Shown: positions 9,676 through 19,994, counted from the stretch's first letter. The stretch is DNA of 64,000 bases from Mycolicibacterium diernhoferi (GCF_019456655.1 NZ_CP080332.1:2852001-2916000), one strand, 5' to 3'. Program-made: numbers and translations. Notes: a model not told the origin generated them from the sequence alone.

Positions 9676-10566
9676 ATGACCTTGGGGTGGGTGCTCCGGG
9701 CCCTGGCGGGCCTCGTCGTGATGTTGGCCGTCGTCTGCTCGGCCGCATGCTCGGGAGGCTCCACCCCCGGGGCTCCCGACACGGCTGAGCGGTACCAGAC
9801 CGGCGGCGGCGCGGGATCGGGTCCGATGCCGCCGGAGATGCCGATGACGGGACCGGTCCCGCCGGACGCCCCTAAAGCACCGCCCGCCGTGCAGCGCGAC
9901 GTGATCAAGACGGCAAGCGTCACCGTGACCGCCGAGAACCCGACCTCGGCGGCCGACCGCGCCGCGGACCTGGCCACCGACGCGGGTGGACGGGTCGACA
10001 GCCGCACCGAATACGGCGGTTCGGTGCTCGACCGGGCGCGCATCACCCTGACCCTGCGGGTGCCGGCCGACAAGCTCGACGGCGTCATCGACGGGCTGAA
10101 GGAACTCGGCACCGTCGATGCGCTGGACATGCGGGTCGAGGACGTCACCAGTACGCGGGTCGACCTGGACGCGCGCATCAAGGCCCTGCAGACCTCGGTG
10201 GACCGCCTGCTCGCGATCATGCGTGACGCCCAGGATCCGAGCGCGCTGATCGAAGCCGAGAGCGCGCTGTCGCAGCGTCAGGCCGACCTGGACAGCCTGC
10301 GCGCGCAGCGCGCCGCGCTGGGGGAGCAGATCTCCTACAGCACCGTCACCGTCGAACTGATCGCGCCGGTCGTCGGTGGCCCGGCCCCCGAGCGGTACCA
10401 GGGCTTTCTCGGGCAGCTGGAACGCGGCTGGGATGCCTTGGTGGACGCCGGATCCAACCTGGTGCTGCTGTTCGGCCTGTTGCTGCCCTGGATGGGTGCG
10501 GCGGTGCTCGCGCTGGCCCTGCTGTTCGGGCTGTACCGATTGGTGCGCGCGCGTCGTCGAGGGTAG
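9676..10566 (+). CDS. DUF4349 domain lipoprotein
   Basis: This 296-aa envelope protein has an N-terminal hydrophobic stretch ending in a lipobox-like VCSAACSGGS, so the mature protein is probably lipid-anchored at the Cys. A proline-rich linker is followed by a DUF4349-type region (about 75-235) with a helical, probably coiled-coil segment (ALIEAESALSQRQADLDSL). A C-terminal membrane span and basic tail RARRRG close the protein. The role of the family is not established. It ends 4 bases from the convergent qor gene. Confidence 0.82.
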   Translation: MTLGWVLRALAGLVVMLAVVCSAACSGGSTPGAPDTAERYQTGGGAGSGPMPPEMPMTGPVPPDAPKAPPAVQRDVIKTASVTVTAENPTSAADRAADLATDAGGRVDSRTEYGGSVLDRARITLTLRVPADKLDGVIDGLKELGTVDALDMRVEDVTSTRVDLDARIKALQTSVDRLLAIMRDAQDPSALIEAESALSQRQADLDSLRAQRAALGEQISYSTVTVELIAPVVGGPAPERYQGFLGQLERGWDALVDAGSNLVLLFGLLLPWMGAAVLALALLFGLYRLVRARRRG

Positions 10567-10570
10567 GCCG

Positions 10571-11542
10571 CTACGGCACCAGCACCACCGAGCCGACCGT
10601 CCGGCGGCCCTCCAGGTCGGTGTGCGCACGTTGGGCCTCGGCGAGCGGGTAACGCTCACTGACCGTGATGGTGATCGACCCGTCGGCAATCGCGTTTATC
10701 AGTTCGCCTGCCCGCCAGGAGAATTCATCGGCGGTGCTGGTGTAGTGGCCGAGGTTGGGCCGGGTGAGGAACACCGACCCGGCGGCGTTGAGGCGCTGCG
10801 GGTCCACCGGAGGCACCGGGCCGCTCGCGGCGCCGAACAGGGCCAGCGTGCCGCGGACCTTGAGGCTGGCCAGGCTGGCGTCGAAGGTGGAGGCGCCCAC
10901 GCCGTCGTACACCGCGGCGACCCCGCCGTTGCTCAACCGCTTGACCGTCGCCCCGAATTCCTCGGCGTCCTGCGGGTATTCCAGCACCTCGACCGCACCG
11001 GCCTGCCGGGACAGCTCGGCCTTCTCGGGTGTCGAGGCGGTGGTGATCACCTTGGTACCCAGGCTGGTGGCCCACTGGGTGAGGATCAGCCCGACCCCGC
11101 CGGCGCCGGCATGCACCAGGATGGTGTCGGTGGGTTGCACCGGGTACGTCGACTTCAGCAGGTAGTGCGCCGTCATGCCCTTGAGCAGTGCCGAGGCGAC
11201 CGCGTCGGGGGCCACTCCCTCGGGCACATAGGCCACGAAGTCCGCAGGCGCGACGCAGAAATCGGCGTAGGCGCCGACCGCATTGGCGGTGACCACCCGA
11301 TCGCCGACGGCCAGCGCGGCGACCTCGTCACCGACGGCGGCGATCGTGCCGCACACCTCGGTGCCCACCACGAACGGAACCTCCCGCGGGTACAGACCCG
11401 AGCGGAAGTAGGTGTCGATGAAGTTGACGCCGATCGCGTCGGCCTTGATCAGCACCTGGCCGGGGCCGGGGGCGGGCACATCCTTCTCCACGTAGGTGAG
11501 GACTTCGGGTCCGCCGGTGCGGGCGACTTCGATGGCATGCAT
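10571..11542 (-). CDS. qor: Zinc-independent quinone oxidoreductase (medium-chain reductase)
   Basis: This 323-aa NADPH:quinone reductase-like protein has an N-terminal GroES-like domain (VPAPGPGQVLIKADAIGVNFIDTYFRSG) and a Rossmann domain with the nucleotide-binding HAGAGGVGLI. It lacks the zinc-ligand cysteine pattern of alcohol dehydrogenases, as in the QOR subfamily. The start at 11542 gives MHAIEVARTGGPEV; a start five codons upstream (11557) is possible. It is divergent from the ATP-grasp gene with only 17 bases between start codons. Position matches M. tuberculosis Rv1454c. Confidence 0.93.
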   Translation of the reverse strand: MHAIEVARTGGPEVLTYVEKDVPAPGPGQVLIKADAIGVNFIDTYFRSGLYPREVPFVVGTEVCGTIAAVGDEVAALAVGDRVVTANAVGAYADFCVAPADFVAYVPEGVAPDAVASALLKGMTAHYLLKSTYPVQPTDTILVHAGAGGVGLILTQWATSLGTKVITTASTPEKAELSRQAGAVEVLEYPQDAEEFGATVKRLSNGGVAAVYDGVGASTFDASLASLKVRGTLALFGAASGPVPPVDPQRLNAAGSVFLTRPNLGHYTSTADEFSWRAGELINAIADGSITITVSERYPLAEAQRAHTDLEGRRTVGSVVLVP

Positions 11543-11559
11543 GTCCCTATCATCCATGT
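11543..11559. promoter_or_regulatory. Very short divergent interval, qor / ATP-grasp gene
   Basis: Only 17 bases separate the divergent start codons at 11542 and 11560. There is no room for two promoters plus leaders, so at least one mRNA probably begins at or near its start codon (leaderless), with promoter elements inside the opposite gene. This is inferred from spacing. Confidence 0.4.
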
Positions 11560-12498
11560 GTGAAGCTGGCCCGTCCCGATCTGTTCCATCCGCGCATCGT
11601 GTTCGCCAGTTGCGCGGCCCTTCCGGAGGGGGACAGCGACGATGACGGGCTGGTCGCGGCCATGCGCGCCCGCGGGCTGCAGGTGCAGTGGAAGTCCTGG
11701 GACGATCCGGCCACGCTGCGGGCGGATCTGGTGGTGCTGCGGGCGACCTGGGACTACAGCGAACGCCTCGACGAGTTCCTGGCCTGGACGCGGACGGTGC
11801 GCAACCTGCTGAATCCACCCGACCTGGTGGCCTGGAGTGCCGACAAGCACTATCTGCTCGACCTCGCCGAGGACGGCCTGCCGATCGTGCCGACCCGGTA
11901 CTTCCCGGTCGGCGCCCCGGTCCGGATTCCGGCGGGTGAAGTGGTGGTCAAACCCGCCGTCGGCGCCGGGTCCGTCGGTGCGCAACGGTTCGTCGATGCC
12001 GGGGCGGCGAGGGCGCACGCCGCGGCGCTGCACGGCGGCGGCCGCGCCGTGCTGGTGCAGCCGTACGACCCGCGCATCGCGTCCGGCGAGACCGCGCTGG
12101 TGTTCCTCAACGGCGAGCCGTCGCACGCGTTCACCAAGGGCCCCATTCTGCCGCCGGCCGGGGCGAAACCCGAGTTCGAGGAGACCGGCACCTTCGCCGC
12201 GGAGAAACTGGGCGCCGCCGACCCCGACGACGAAATCTGGGAGGTCGGCCGTGCCGCGGTGGCCGCCGCGACGAGCCGCTTCGAGATCCCCGCCGGGGAT
12301 CTGCTCTACGCCCGGGTCGATGTCATCGGCGGTGCCGAGGACCCGCGGCTTCTGGAGCTGGAACTCATCGAGCCGTCCCTGGGGTTCCGGCAGCTGACCG
12401 CGGCCGAGAAGCGCCGGGCCGAACGGGATTACGCGCGCGGCGTCGAGGCGGCACTGGAGCGGCTCGGGCTCGGGCCGCTCTCGCACCGCAATCCTTAG
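11560..12498 (+). CDS. ATP-grasp superfamily protein (Rv1455-like)
   Basis: This 312-aa protein looks like an ATP-grasp ligase-type enzyme: an N-terminal preATP-grasp part (RATWDYSERLDEFLAW), a KPAVGAGSVGAQRF nucleotide-binding segment, and the C-terminal metal-binding acidic block LLELELIEPSLGF. Such enzymes join a carboxylate to an amine or thiol using ATP; the substrate here is unknown. The start is a GTG with no visible ribosome-binding site, consistent with leaderless translation. It is convergent with the ABC ATPase gene (7-base gap). Position matches M. tuberculosis Rv1455. Confidence 0.8.
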   Translation: MKLARPDLFHPRIVFASCAALPEGDSDDDGLVAAMRARGLQVQWKSWDDPATLRADLVVLRATWDYSERLDEFLAWTRTVRNLLNPPDLVAWSADKHYLLDLAEDGLPIVPTRYFPVGAPVRIPAGEVVVKPAVGAGSVGAQRFVDAGAARAHAAALHGGGRAVLVQPYDPRIASGETALVFLNGEPSHAFTKGPILPPAGAKPEFEETGTFAAEKLGAADPDDEIWEVGRAAVAAATSRFEIPAGDLLYARVDVIGGAEDPRLLELELIEPSLGFRQLTAAEKRRAERDYARGVEAALERLGLGPLSHRNP

Positions 12499-12505
12499 GG
12501 CCGGC

Positions 12506-13555
<1,050 letters not shown>

Positions 13556-13573
13556 AACTGAGTCCTCGCTTGT

Positions 13574-14410
13574 CTAGTACTTGACCGCGCCGCCGCTGAT
13601 CCCTTGGACCAGGCGTCGCTGGATGAAGAAGCTGGCGATCACCACCGGGATGATCGCGATCATGATCGCCGCGCTCATGGTGCCGATCTGCACACCGCGG
13701 AAGGTGTTGAAGTTGGCGATGGCCACGGGCAGGATCGCGGCATTCCCCGGGGCCAGGATCAATCCGTAGAACAGGTCGTTCCAGGACAGCGTGAAGCCGA
13801 AGATGCCGGCCGCACCGATGCCCGGATACACCTGGGGCAGCACCACCATCCGGAACGCCTGCCAGCGGGTGAGCCCGTCCACCCGGGCCTGTTCCTCCAG
13901 GGAGGCGGGCACCGCTTCGAAGAAGCCGATCAGGAACCAGGTGACCAGCGGCAGCACGAAGGACAGGTGCGCGAAGATCACCGGCACGATGGTGTCGGTC
14001 ATGCGCAGTGCGTGGGCCATGGTGAGGAACGGGAACACCATCACCGCCGGCGGCACCACCTGGGCGGCCAGCATGCCGAACCGGGTCAGCGACCCGCCGG
14101 CGCGGTACTTGGCGATCACGTAGGCGCCCATGCTGCCGACCACCAGGCTGATGATCACCGTGACGATGCCGACCAGTGCGCTGCGGCCCGCGGCGGCGAA
14201 CACCCCGGAGTCCAGCACGTTGCGCCAGTTCTCCATGCTGGGGGAGAAGAACAGCAGGAACGGTTCCGACATCTGTTCCGGCGTCTTGAAGCTGGCCAGG
14301 GCCACCCAGACGATGGGGAAGAGCACGAAGACGAAGGCGGCGGTGAGCACGGCGAGGCGCAGCGTCTCGAGCCCGCGGCCCGGGCGGGTGACGAAGGCGG
14401 GCAGGCTCAT
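13574..14410 (-). CDS. Carbohydrate ABC importer permease (MalG type)
   Basis: This inner-membrane permease (278 aa) has about six hydrophobic spans and the binding-protein-dependent EAA loop (EEQARVDGLTRWQAFRMVVLPQVYPG) that docks on the ATPase. The C-terminus FFIQRRLVQGISGGAVKY is typical of MalG-like proteins. The start at 14410 shares one base with the stop of the upstream permease gene (TGATG), so translation is coupled. It pairs with the MalF-type permease to form the channel. Confidence 0.93.
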   Translation of the reverse strand: MSLPAFVTRPGRGLETLRLAVLTAAFVFVLFPIVWVALASFKTPEQMSEPFLLFFSPSMENWRNVLDSGVFAAAGRSALVGIVTVIISLVVGSMGAYVIAKYRAGGSLTRFGMLAAQVVPPAVMVFPFLTMAHALRMTDTIVPVIFAHLSFVLPLVTWFLIGFFEAVPASLEEQARVDGLTRWQAFRMVVLPQVYPGIGAAGIFGFTLSWNDLFYGLILAPGNAAILPVAIANFNTFRGVQIGTMSAAIMIAIIPVVIASFFIQRRLVQGISGGAVKY

Positions 14411-15273
14411 CAGGCGGTCCTTTCCGCATTCCGGCTGCGCTCCATGGCGCGGAACGCGATGACGATCACGACCAGGACCACCGCGAGCACCACGAAGGCC
14501 ATGGCGCTGGCCTGCGCGAGCCGGAAGAACTGGATGCCTTCGAGGTACATGTAGTACTGCAGGGTCTGGGTTTCGGTGCCCGGCCCACCGCGGGTGGTGG
14601 CGTAGACGTACTCGAACACCCGCAGGGCGTCCAGCCCGCGCAGCACCACCGCCACGGTGAGCACCGGGGCGAGCATCGGGATGAGCACCCGGCGCAGCCG
14701 GTAGACCGGGCCGGCGCCGTCGACCCGGGCCGCCTCCATCGGCGACTTGGGCAGCGACTCCAGACCGGCGAGGATCAGCAGCACCATGAACGGAGTCCAC
14801 TGCCACACGTCGATGAACGCGAGTGTCAGCAGCGCCCGGCCGGCGCCGAAGAAGTCATAGTCGGCACCCACCGCGTGCAGCAGGGCGGGCACCGCGCCGA
14901 TCTGGTCGTTGAGCAGGAACCGGAAGATCAACCCCACCGCGATCGGCGTGATGAACATCGGCGCGAGCACGATCGCCCGGGACAGATCCTTGGCCCAGCG
15001 CTGCTGGTGCAGCGCCAGCGCCAGGGCGAATCCGAGGACCAGTTCCAGGGTCACCGCGATCACCACGTAGGTGGCGGTGGTGGCGAACGCCTCCCAGAAC
15101 CCCGGGTTCGACAGCGCGTTGACGAAGTTCCCCGCGCCGACGAAGTCGGGCTGTTTGCGATCGGTCAGTTTGTAATCGGTCAGCGAGAGATACGCCGCGT
15201 AGCAGAGCGGGAATCCGACGGCGACCGCGAAAAGGGCGAGCAACGGCGCGAGCATGCCGTACTTGAACTTCAT
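14410..15273 (-). CDS. Carbohydrate ABC importer permease (MalF type)
   Basis: This 287-aa integral membrane permease has the EAA loop PMEAARVDGAGPVYRLRRVL, with about six membrane spans. The start at 15273 (MKFKYGMLAPLL) places a membrane segment right at the N-terminus, as in short MalF-like proteins. Further upstream the frame runs into the 3' end of the binding-protein gene and looks non-coding. It lies 55 bases after the solute-binding protein gene and shares one base with the next permease gene. Confidence 0.92.
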   Translation of the reverse strand: MKFKYGMLAPLLALFAVAVGFPLCYAAYLSLTDYKLTDRKQPDFVGAGNFVNALSNPGFWEAFATTATYVVIAVTLELVLGFALALALHQQRWAKDLSRAIVLAPMFITPIAVGLIFRFLLNDQIGAVPALLHAVGADYDFFGAGRALLTLAFIDVWQWTPFMVLLILAGLESLPKSPMEAARVDGAGPVYRLRRVLIPMLAPVLTVAVVLRGLDALRVFEYVYATTRGGPGTETQTLQYYMYLEGIQFFRLAQASAMAFVVLAVVLVVIVIAFRAMERSRNAERTA

Positions 15274-15328
15274 CGTTGGCGCCCCCGCGGTCCCGGTGAT
15301 GTGGCTGTGGCCGCCGGATTCCCTACTG

Positions 15329-16657
15329 TCACTGCTGGATCCGCTCCACAGCGGCCTGCGCGTCGCGCAGCGCGTCGGCAACGCTCTTGTTGCCGGCGGC
15401 GGCGTCGTTGAGTTCGGTGCCGACCGCCTGGATCATCTCCTCGCCACCCTGGCCCTCGGTCAGCGGTGCGGCGTCGGCCAGGATCTCACCGACGGTCTTG
15501 TAGTAGTCGGCGCCGTAGCCGTCGGCGAGCACCTTCGGATCGGTCAGCGAGCTCTGCCGGATCACCGCACCACCGTCGGCGACCCGCAGTGCGTCGACCT
15601 CGGGCGAGGTCACCCAGGAGGCGAAGGCCCACGCGGCGTCGGCGGCACCGGAGTTGGCCGGGATGGCCCAGCTCCACGAACCCAGAGCCGACTTGCCACC
15701 GGGAATCGGCGCCAGGGCGAACTGGCCGGCGCGCTCGCCGGACGCACCCTCGGGATCGTTGAGGGCAGGCAGGTTCCAGTTGTAGCCGATCATCGACGCC
15801 GACTTACCGCTGGAGACCGAACGGAAGGCCTCGTCGAAGCCCCACGACAGGCTGTTGGCCGGCGCGGCGGTCTTGTAGGTCTCGATGTACGCCTCCAGGG
15901 CGCGGGCGGCCTCCGGCGTGTCCAGGGTGGGCTTGCCGTCCTCGTCGTAGATGGAACCACCGGCGGCGAACAACCAGTTGGCCCATTCCTCGAAGATCTT
16001 GTAGCCGCGCTGGGGCTGCATCGCGATGCCGGCCCGGTCCGCGGTCTTGAGCCGCTGCGAGGTCGACACCAGCGCGTCCAGATCGCTGGGCGCGGCCAGG
16101 CCGGCCGCGGTGAGGTCGGCGGTGTTGTAGATGTAGCCCAGGGCGTAGTTGTAGAACGGCACCCCGTAGGTGGTGCCGCCGACCTCGGTGATGTCGGTCA
16201 GCGACGCGAAGAAGTCCTCGGGCTCATACCCGGTGGTCGAGGCGATCCGGTCGTTCAGCGGCTCCAGGAAGCCGGCCTCGGCGAAGTCGTCCATCCACGG
16301 GTTGTCCACCACGATCAGGTCATACGCCGCCGTGGACGCCTGGAACGAGGACACCAGACGATCGCGCATCTGATCGAAGGTCATGGTCTCGATCTTGACG
16401 TCGATGTCGGGGTACTTCTGGTTGAACTGTCCGACAAGGCCTTTGACGATGTCGGTATCGGGCACGTTCTCCATCAACACCCGCACGGTGGCGTTGGTGT
16501 CGGTGGGGACGTCGCCGATACCGGAGGACGTCTGCTCACCGGAGCCACCGGAGCCGGCGCAGCCGGACAGGGTCAGGCCGGCGGCGGCGACGATCGCAGG
16601 CAACCAACGGGTTGCTTTCGACCGACCCGCGGGCCGGCTCAACATCGGAATTTTCAT
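15329..16657 (-). CDS. Extracellular sugar-binding lipoprotein (family 1 solute-binding protein)
   Basis: This is the 442-aa substrate receptor of the importer. The N-terminus has basic residues, a hydrophobic stretch and the lipobox LSGCAGSGG, so the mature protein is anchored by lipid at about C33. The rest has the two-lobed family 1 pattern, with YDLIVVDNPWMDDFAEAGFL and GVPFYNYALGYIYN near the N-lobe ligand face. It follows the dehydrogenase gene by 58 bases. The ligand cannot be read from sequence; neighbours suggest a sugar alcohol or uncommon sugar. Confidence 0.93.
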   Translation of the reverse strand: MKIPMLSRPAGRSKATRWLPAIVAAAGLTLSGCAGSGGSGEQTSSGIGDVPTDTNATVRVLMENVPDTDIVKGLVGQFNQKYPDIDVKIETMTFDQMRDRLVSSFQASTAAYDLIVVDNPWMDDFAEAGFLEPLNDRIASTTGYEPEDFFASLTDITEVGGTTYGVPFYNYALGYIYNTADLTAAGLAAPSDLDALVSTSQRLKTADRAGIAMQPQRGYKIFEEWANWLFAAGGSIYDEDGKPTLDTPEAARALEAYIETYKTAAPANSLSWGFDEAFRSVSSGKSASMIGYNWNLPALNDPEGASGERAGQFALAPIPGGKSALGSWSWAIPANSGAADAAWAFASWVTSPEVDALRVADGGAVIRQSSLTDPKVLADGYGADYYKTVGEILADAAPLTEGQGGEEMIQAVGTELNDAAAGNKSVADALRDAQAAVERIQQ

Positions 16658-16715
16658 ACGTGCTCACTTTCCCTGGGGGTGGGGTGGGGTGAATCGTTCA
16701 CGAACCGACGGGAGG

Positions 16716-17501
16716 TCAGTCCATGTAGGCGCCGCCGTTGACCGACAGCGCCTCTCCGGTGATGAAGCGGGCATCTTCGGACACCAGGAATGCCACGGCG
16801 CGCGCGACATCGTCGGGGGTCTGCAGGCGGCCCAGCGGGGTGGCGTCGATCCAGGACTGCTGCACCCCCTCGGGGGTGGAGCCGCTGAGCTTCGCCTCCC
16901 ATTCCAGTTCCCGGGTCTGCATCGGCGTCGCGACGAACCCGGGGCACACGCTGTTGACCGTAATACCGTGTGCGGCAAGCTCGAAGGCCATCGCCTGGGT
17001 GAGGCCCAGAACACCGAACTTGGACGCCACATAGTCGGTCAGGAACGGCACCCGGCCCTGTTTGGCGGCCATGGACGCGGTGTTGACGATGGTGCCGCGG
17101 ACCCCGGTGCGAATCATCGCGCGGGCGGCGGCCTGACCACACAGGAACACACCCTTGAGGTTGATGTCCAGGCTTCGGTCGAGCTGCTCGACGGTGACGT
17201 CGACGAAGCTCGCCATCGCCGAGATTCCGGCGTTGCTGACCCAGGCGTGCAGCCCGGTGCGATCGGCGACCTCATCGGCGAGCCGGGTCGCGCCTTCGGC
17301 GTCGGTGACGTCGAGCCGCGCGGATTCGTGGCCGACGCCGGTGAGTCCGGCGCGGGTCTGCTCGGCGGCGTCGGCGTCGATGTCGGAAACCACCACCCGC
17401 CAGCCCCGTTCGGCCAGCGTGGTGGCGATGGCACGGCCGATGCCTGATCCCGCGCCGGTGACGACGACCGTCTCGGTGGAGGGGGTGTTCGGGGAGGTCA
17501 T
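16716..17501 (-). CDS. SDR-family dehydrogenase, probable polyol/sugar dehydrogenase
   Basis: This 261-aa classical short-chain dehydrogenase/reductase has the cofactor motif TGAGSGIG at 15-22, the NAG motif at 90-92 and catalytic residues S143, Y157 and K161 in TASMAAK...YVASK. An acidic residue after the second strand (D40) suggests NAD(H) preference. The C-terminus SVNGGAYMD is typical. It overlaps the FGGY kinase gene by 4 bases and precedes the binding protein gene, so I infer it oxidises the imported sugar or polyol. The substrate is not shown by sequence. Confidence 0.88.
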   Translation of the reverse strand: MTSPNTPSTETVVVTGAGSGIGRAIATTLAERGWRVVVSDIDADAAEQTRAGLTGVGHESARLDVTDAEGATRLADEVADRTGLHAWVSNAGISAMASFVDVTVEQLDRSLDINLKGVFLCGQAAARAMIRTGVRGTIVNTASMAAKQGRVPFLTDYVASKFGVLGLTQAMAFELAAHGITVNSVCPGFVATPMQTRELEWEAKLSGSTPEGVQQSWIDATPLGRLQTPDDVARAVAFLVSEDARFITGEALSVNGGAYMD

Positions 17502-18985
17502 GACCGGGCCTTTCGGGCGATGCGATGGGAGATGGGGGTGAGCACATCGCCGAGTTCACGCCACTGGGCGTAGGACTCGGCGTAACGCTCGACGTTTCTG
17601 GGGTCGGGCAGGACGGGTTCACCGACGGTCTGGAAACGCTCGGTGCTGTCCCAGCCGTCGAGCAGGCCGGTGCCGACGGCGGCGATCACCGCGGCGCCCA
17701 GCGAGGCGCCGGGGTGTCCCACGATCGGGGAGAGCGGGGTGCCGAGCACGTCGGCGAGGATCTGTTTCCACAGCACCGAACGGCTGCCGCCGTTGGTGAC
17801 CAGCGCCCGGCGCAGCGGCACGCCCATCGAGGCGAACACCTCGGTGTGATGCTTGAAACCGTAGGCGATGGCCTCCAGTACCGACCGGTACATGTCGGCC
17901 CGGGTGTGCACCAGATCCAGCCCGACGAACGCGCCCCGCAGGTCGGGGTCGTGCAGGGGGCTCTTCTCGCCGAGAAAATAGGGCAGGCAGAGGATTTCGG
18001 CCGGGCGGCGGGTCTCGGACTCGTCGTCGAGGGCCACCAGGTCGTGGCCGCCGGACAGGGTCTGGAACCAGCGGATCAGGCTGCCGCTGGTGGCCATGCA
18101 GCCGTTGGGCAGCCAGCGGCCCGGCACCGGATGCGCGTCCAGGTACAGGCGGGCGTCGATCACCGGGCTGTCGGCGGCGGCCAGGATGTCCCCGGCTCCG
18201 CCGAGTTTCACCAGCCAGTCGCCCTCGGCGTTGATCCCGGCCGCATACGCCGACAGCACGTGATCGGCGCCGCCCACGATCAGCGGCAGTCCGGCGGGCA
18301 GGCCGGTGATCGCCGCGGCCGCGGCACTGAGCTCGCCGGCCTGGGTGCCCGGTGCCAGTACCGGGGGCACCAACTCGGGTGCCAACCCGGCGGCGGCGTA
18401 CATCGGCTCGAAGCGCTGCCCGTCCACGGTGCCCAGCCCGGACTCCAGCGCCCAGTTCAGCTCGACATGCGCGGGTGCGCCCAGCGCCATCAGCACCCAG
18501 TCGTAGGAGCCGACCAGATGGGATGTGGCGCTCCAGGTTTCGGGTTCATGGCGTTGTAGCCACAGGGCGGTCGGGCCGACCGACTGCTGAGTGACCGCGG
18601 AACCGGTGGCGGCCAGCACGGCGTCGGCGTCGAGAGCGTTCTTGAGTTCGGTGATCTCCGCGGTGGCACGCGCATCGTTCTGCAGCATGGCGCGGCGCAC
18701 CGGGGCGCCGGTGGTGTCCACCGGGACGACGGCCGGGACCATGCCGGTGGTCGAGAGCGCGGCGATCTGGTCGGGTGCGACGCCGGACTCGGCCAGCACA
18801 GCGCGGATTCCGGAGTACACGTTGTCCAGCCACTGGGCGGGATCGGCCTCGGCCTGGCCCGGTCCCTCGGAGAACAGCTGAGCCTCCCCGGTGGCCTGGG
18901 CGACGATGCGTGCGCGGGCGATGTCGACGAGCACGGTCTTGGTGCCCGTGGTGCCGATGTCGATGCCGATCGTGAACTCCGCCAT
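17498..18985 (-). CDS. FGGY-family carbohydrate kinase (xylulokinase-like)
   Basis: This 495-aa kinase phosphorylates a ketose or polyol with ATP in the cytoplasm. The N-terminal ATPase-fold motif IGIDIGTTGTKTVLVD and the C-terminal GGSRSVLWKQILADVLG are characteristic of FGGY kinases. Length fits xylulokinase-like members. The ATG at 18985 has an AAAGGA ribosome-binding site. It is the first gene of the six-gene operon (kinase, SDR, binding protein, two permeases, ATPase) and faces the BtpA gene across a regulatory interval. Specificity (xylulose, ribulose, erythrulose or other) is open. Confidence 0.9.
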   Translation of the reverse strand: MAEFTIGIDIGTTGTKTVLVDIARARIVAQATGEAQLFSEGPGQAEADPAQWLDNVYSGIRAVLAESGVAPDQIAALSTTGMVPAVVPVDTTGAPVRRAMLQNDARATAEITELKNALDADAVLAATGSAVTQQSVGPTALWLQRHEPETWSATSHLVGSYDWVLMALGAPAHVELNWALESGLGTVDGQRFEPMYAAAGLAPELVPPVLAPGTQAGELSAAAAAITGLPAGLPLIVGGADHVLSAYAAGINAEGDWLVKLGGAGDILAAADSPVIDARLYLDAHPVPGRWLPNGCMATSGSLIRWFQTLSGGHDLVALDDESETRRPAEILCLPYFLGEKSPLHDPDLRGAFVGLDLVHTRADMYRSVLEAIAYGFKHHTEVFASMGVPLRRALVTNGGSRSVLWKQILADVLGTPLSPIVGHPGASLGAAVIAAVGTGLLDGWDSTERFQTVGEPVLPDPRNVERYAESYAQWRELGDVLTPISHRIARKARS

Positions 18986-19045
18986 GCCGTCCTTTCTGCG
19001 ATCTCGGCGTGGAACGGGTGCGTACCTCGCCGTAGTTCAACCACA

Positions 19046-19096
19046 CTAACCGATGGTGTTAGATTCTCACATCTTATGTGGGATAGTCACGCTAAC
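19046..19096. promoter_or_regulatory. Operator-like inverted repeats between the FGGY kinase and BtpA genes
   Basis: This AT-richer stretch in the 193-base divergent gap holds CTAAC-7-GTTAG (19046-19062), CACAT-CTT-ATGTG (19068-19080), and a further CTAAC at 19092-19096. The CTCACAT at 19066-19072 is the complement of ATGTGAG, which recurs at 21566-21572 in front of the DeoR-type regulator gene. The shared word suggests both sites bind that regulator; this is inference. Confidence 0.55.
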
Positions 19097-19178
19097 TCAC
19101 GGAAAGCTGTATGGTGACTGTGATTTAGTAACAGTCGTCGATCGAGTACATCGAAGAACGAAAGCGGAGAGGTACCCC

Positions 19179-19994
19179 ATGACCAACTGGCTTGACGAAG
19201 TTTTCGCCGTGCAGAAGCCCGTGATCGCGATGCTGCACCTGTCGGCGCTGCCGGGCGATCCGGGGTTCGACTCCGCCGCGGGTATCCGCGCGGTCGTCGA
19301 TCGGGCCCGCGGCGAACTGGCCGCCCTGCAGGAGGGTGGCGTGGACGGGGTGATGATCTCCAACGAGTTCAGCCTGCCCTACCTCACCAAGACCGAGCCC
19401 ATCACCGCGATCACCATGGCCCGGATCATCGGTGAGTTGCTCCCCGACTTCTCGGTTCCCTACGGCGTGAACGTGCTGTGGGACGGTCGGGCGTCGATCG
19501 ACCTCGCCGTCGCCACCGGCGCGAAGTGGGTTCGCGAGATCTTCACCGGCGTGTACGCCAGCGACTTCGGCCTGTGGGACACCAACGTCGGTGAGGTCGC
19601 CAGGCACCGCCATCGCATCGGCGGCAGCGGGGTCAAGTTGCTGTTCAACATCGTCCCGGAGTCGGCCGTTTACCTGGCCGCCCGCGATCTCGCCTCCATC
19701 GCCTCCACCACGGTGTTCGCCACCAAGCCCGACGGCATCTGTGTGTCCGGGCTGACCGCCGGCGCGCCCACGGACGCGCAGGCGCTGCGGGTTGTCAAGG
19801 ACAACGCCGGCTCGGTGCCCGTGTTCGTCAACACGGGTGTGCGGGCGCACAATGCGGCCGAGCAGCTGTCGGTGGCCGACGGTGCCATCGTGGGCACCTA
19901 CTTCAAGGAAGACGGCGTGTTCGAGAATCGTGCGGTGGCCTCGCGGGCCGCCGAATTGATGGACGCCGTCAAGGAATTCCGCAAGACACTCTGA
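19179..19994 (+). CDS. BtpA/SgcQ family protein
   Basis: This 271-aa protein belongs by eye to the BtpA/SgcQ family, predicted TIM barrels that include cyanobacterial BtpA (photosystem I biogenesis) and E. coli SgcQ from a sugar-utilisation cluster. Visible features are VIAMLHLSALPGDPGF near the N-terminus, the GVNVLWDG strand and FVNTGVRAHNA near the C-terminus. The catalytic role of the family is unknown to me. The ATG at 19179 has a GGAGAGG ribosome-binding site. It is divergent from the FGGY kinase and followed by the IMPase-like gene, so an enzymatic role in the same pathway is inferred. Confidence 0.85.
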   Translation: MTNWLDEVFAVQKPVIAMLHLSALPGDPGFDSAAGIRAVVDRARGELAALQEGGVDGVMISNEFSLPYLTKTEPITAITMARIIGELLPDFSVPYGVNVLWDGRASIDLAVATGAKWVREIFTGVYASDFGLWDTNVGEVARHRHRIGGSGVKLLFNIVPESAVYLAARDLASIASTTVFATKPDGICVSGLTAGAPTDAQALRVVKDNAGSVPVFVNTGVRAHNAAEQLSVADGAIVGTYFKEDGVFENRAVASRAAELMDAVKEFRKTL

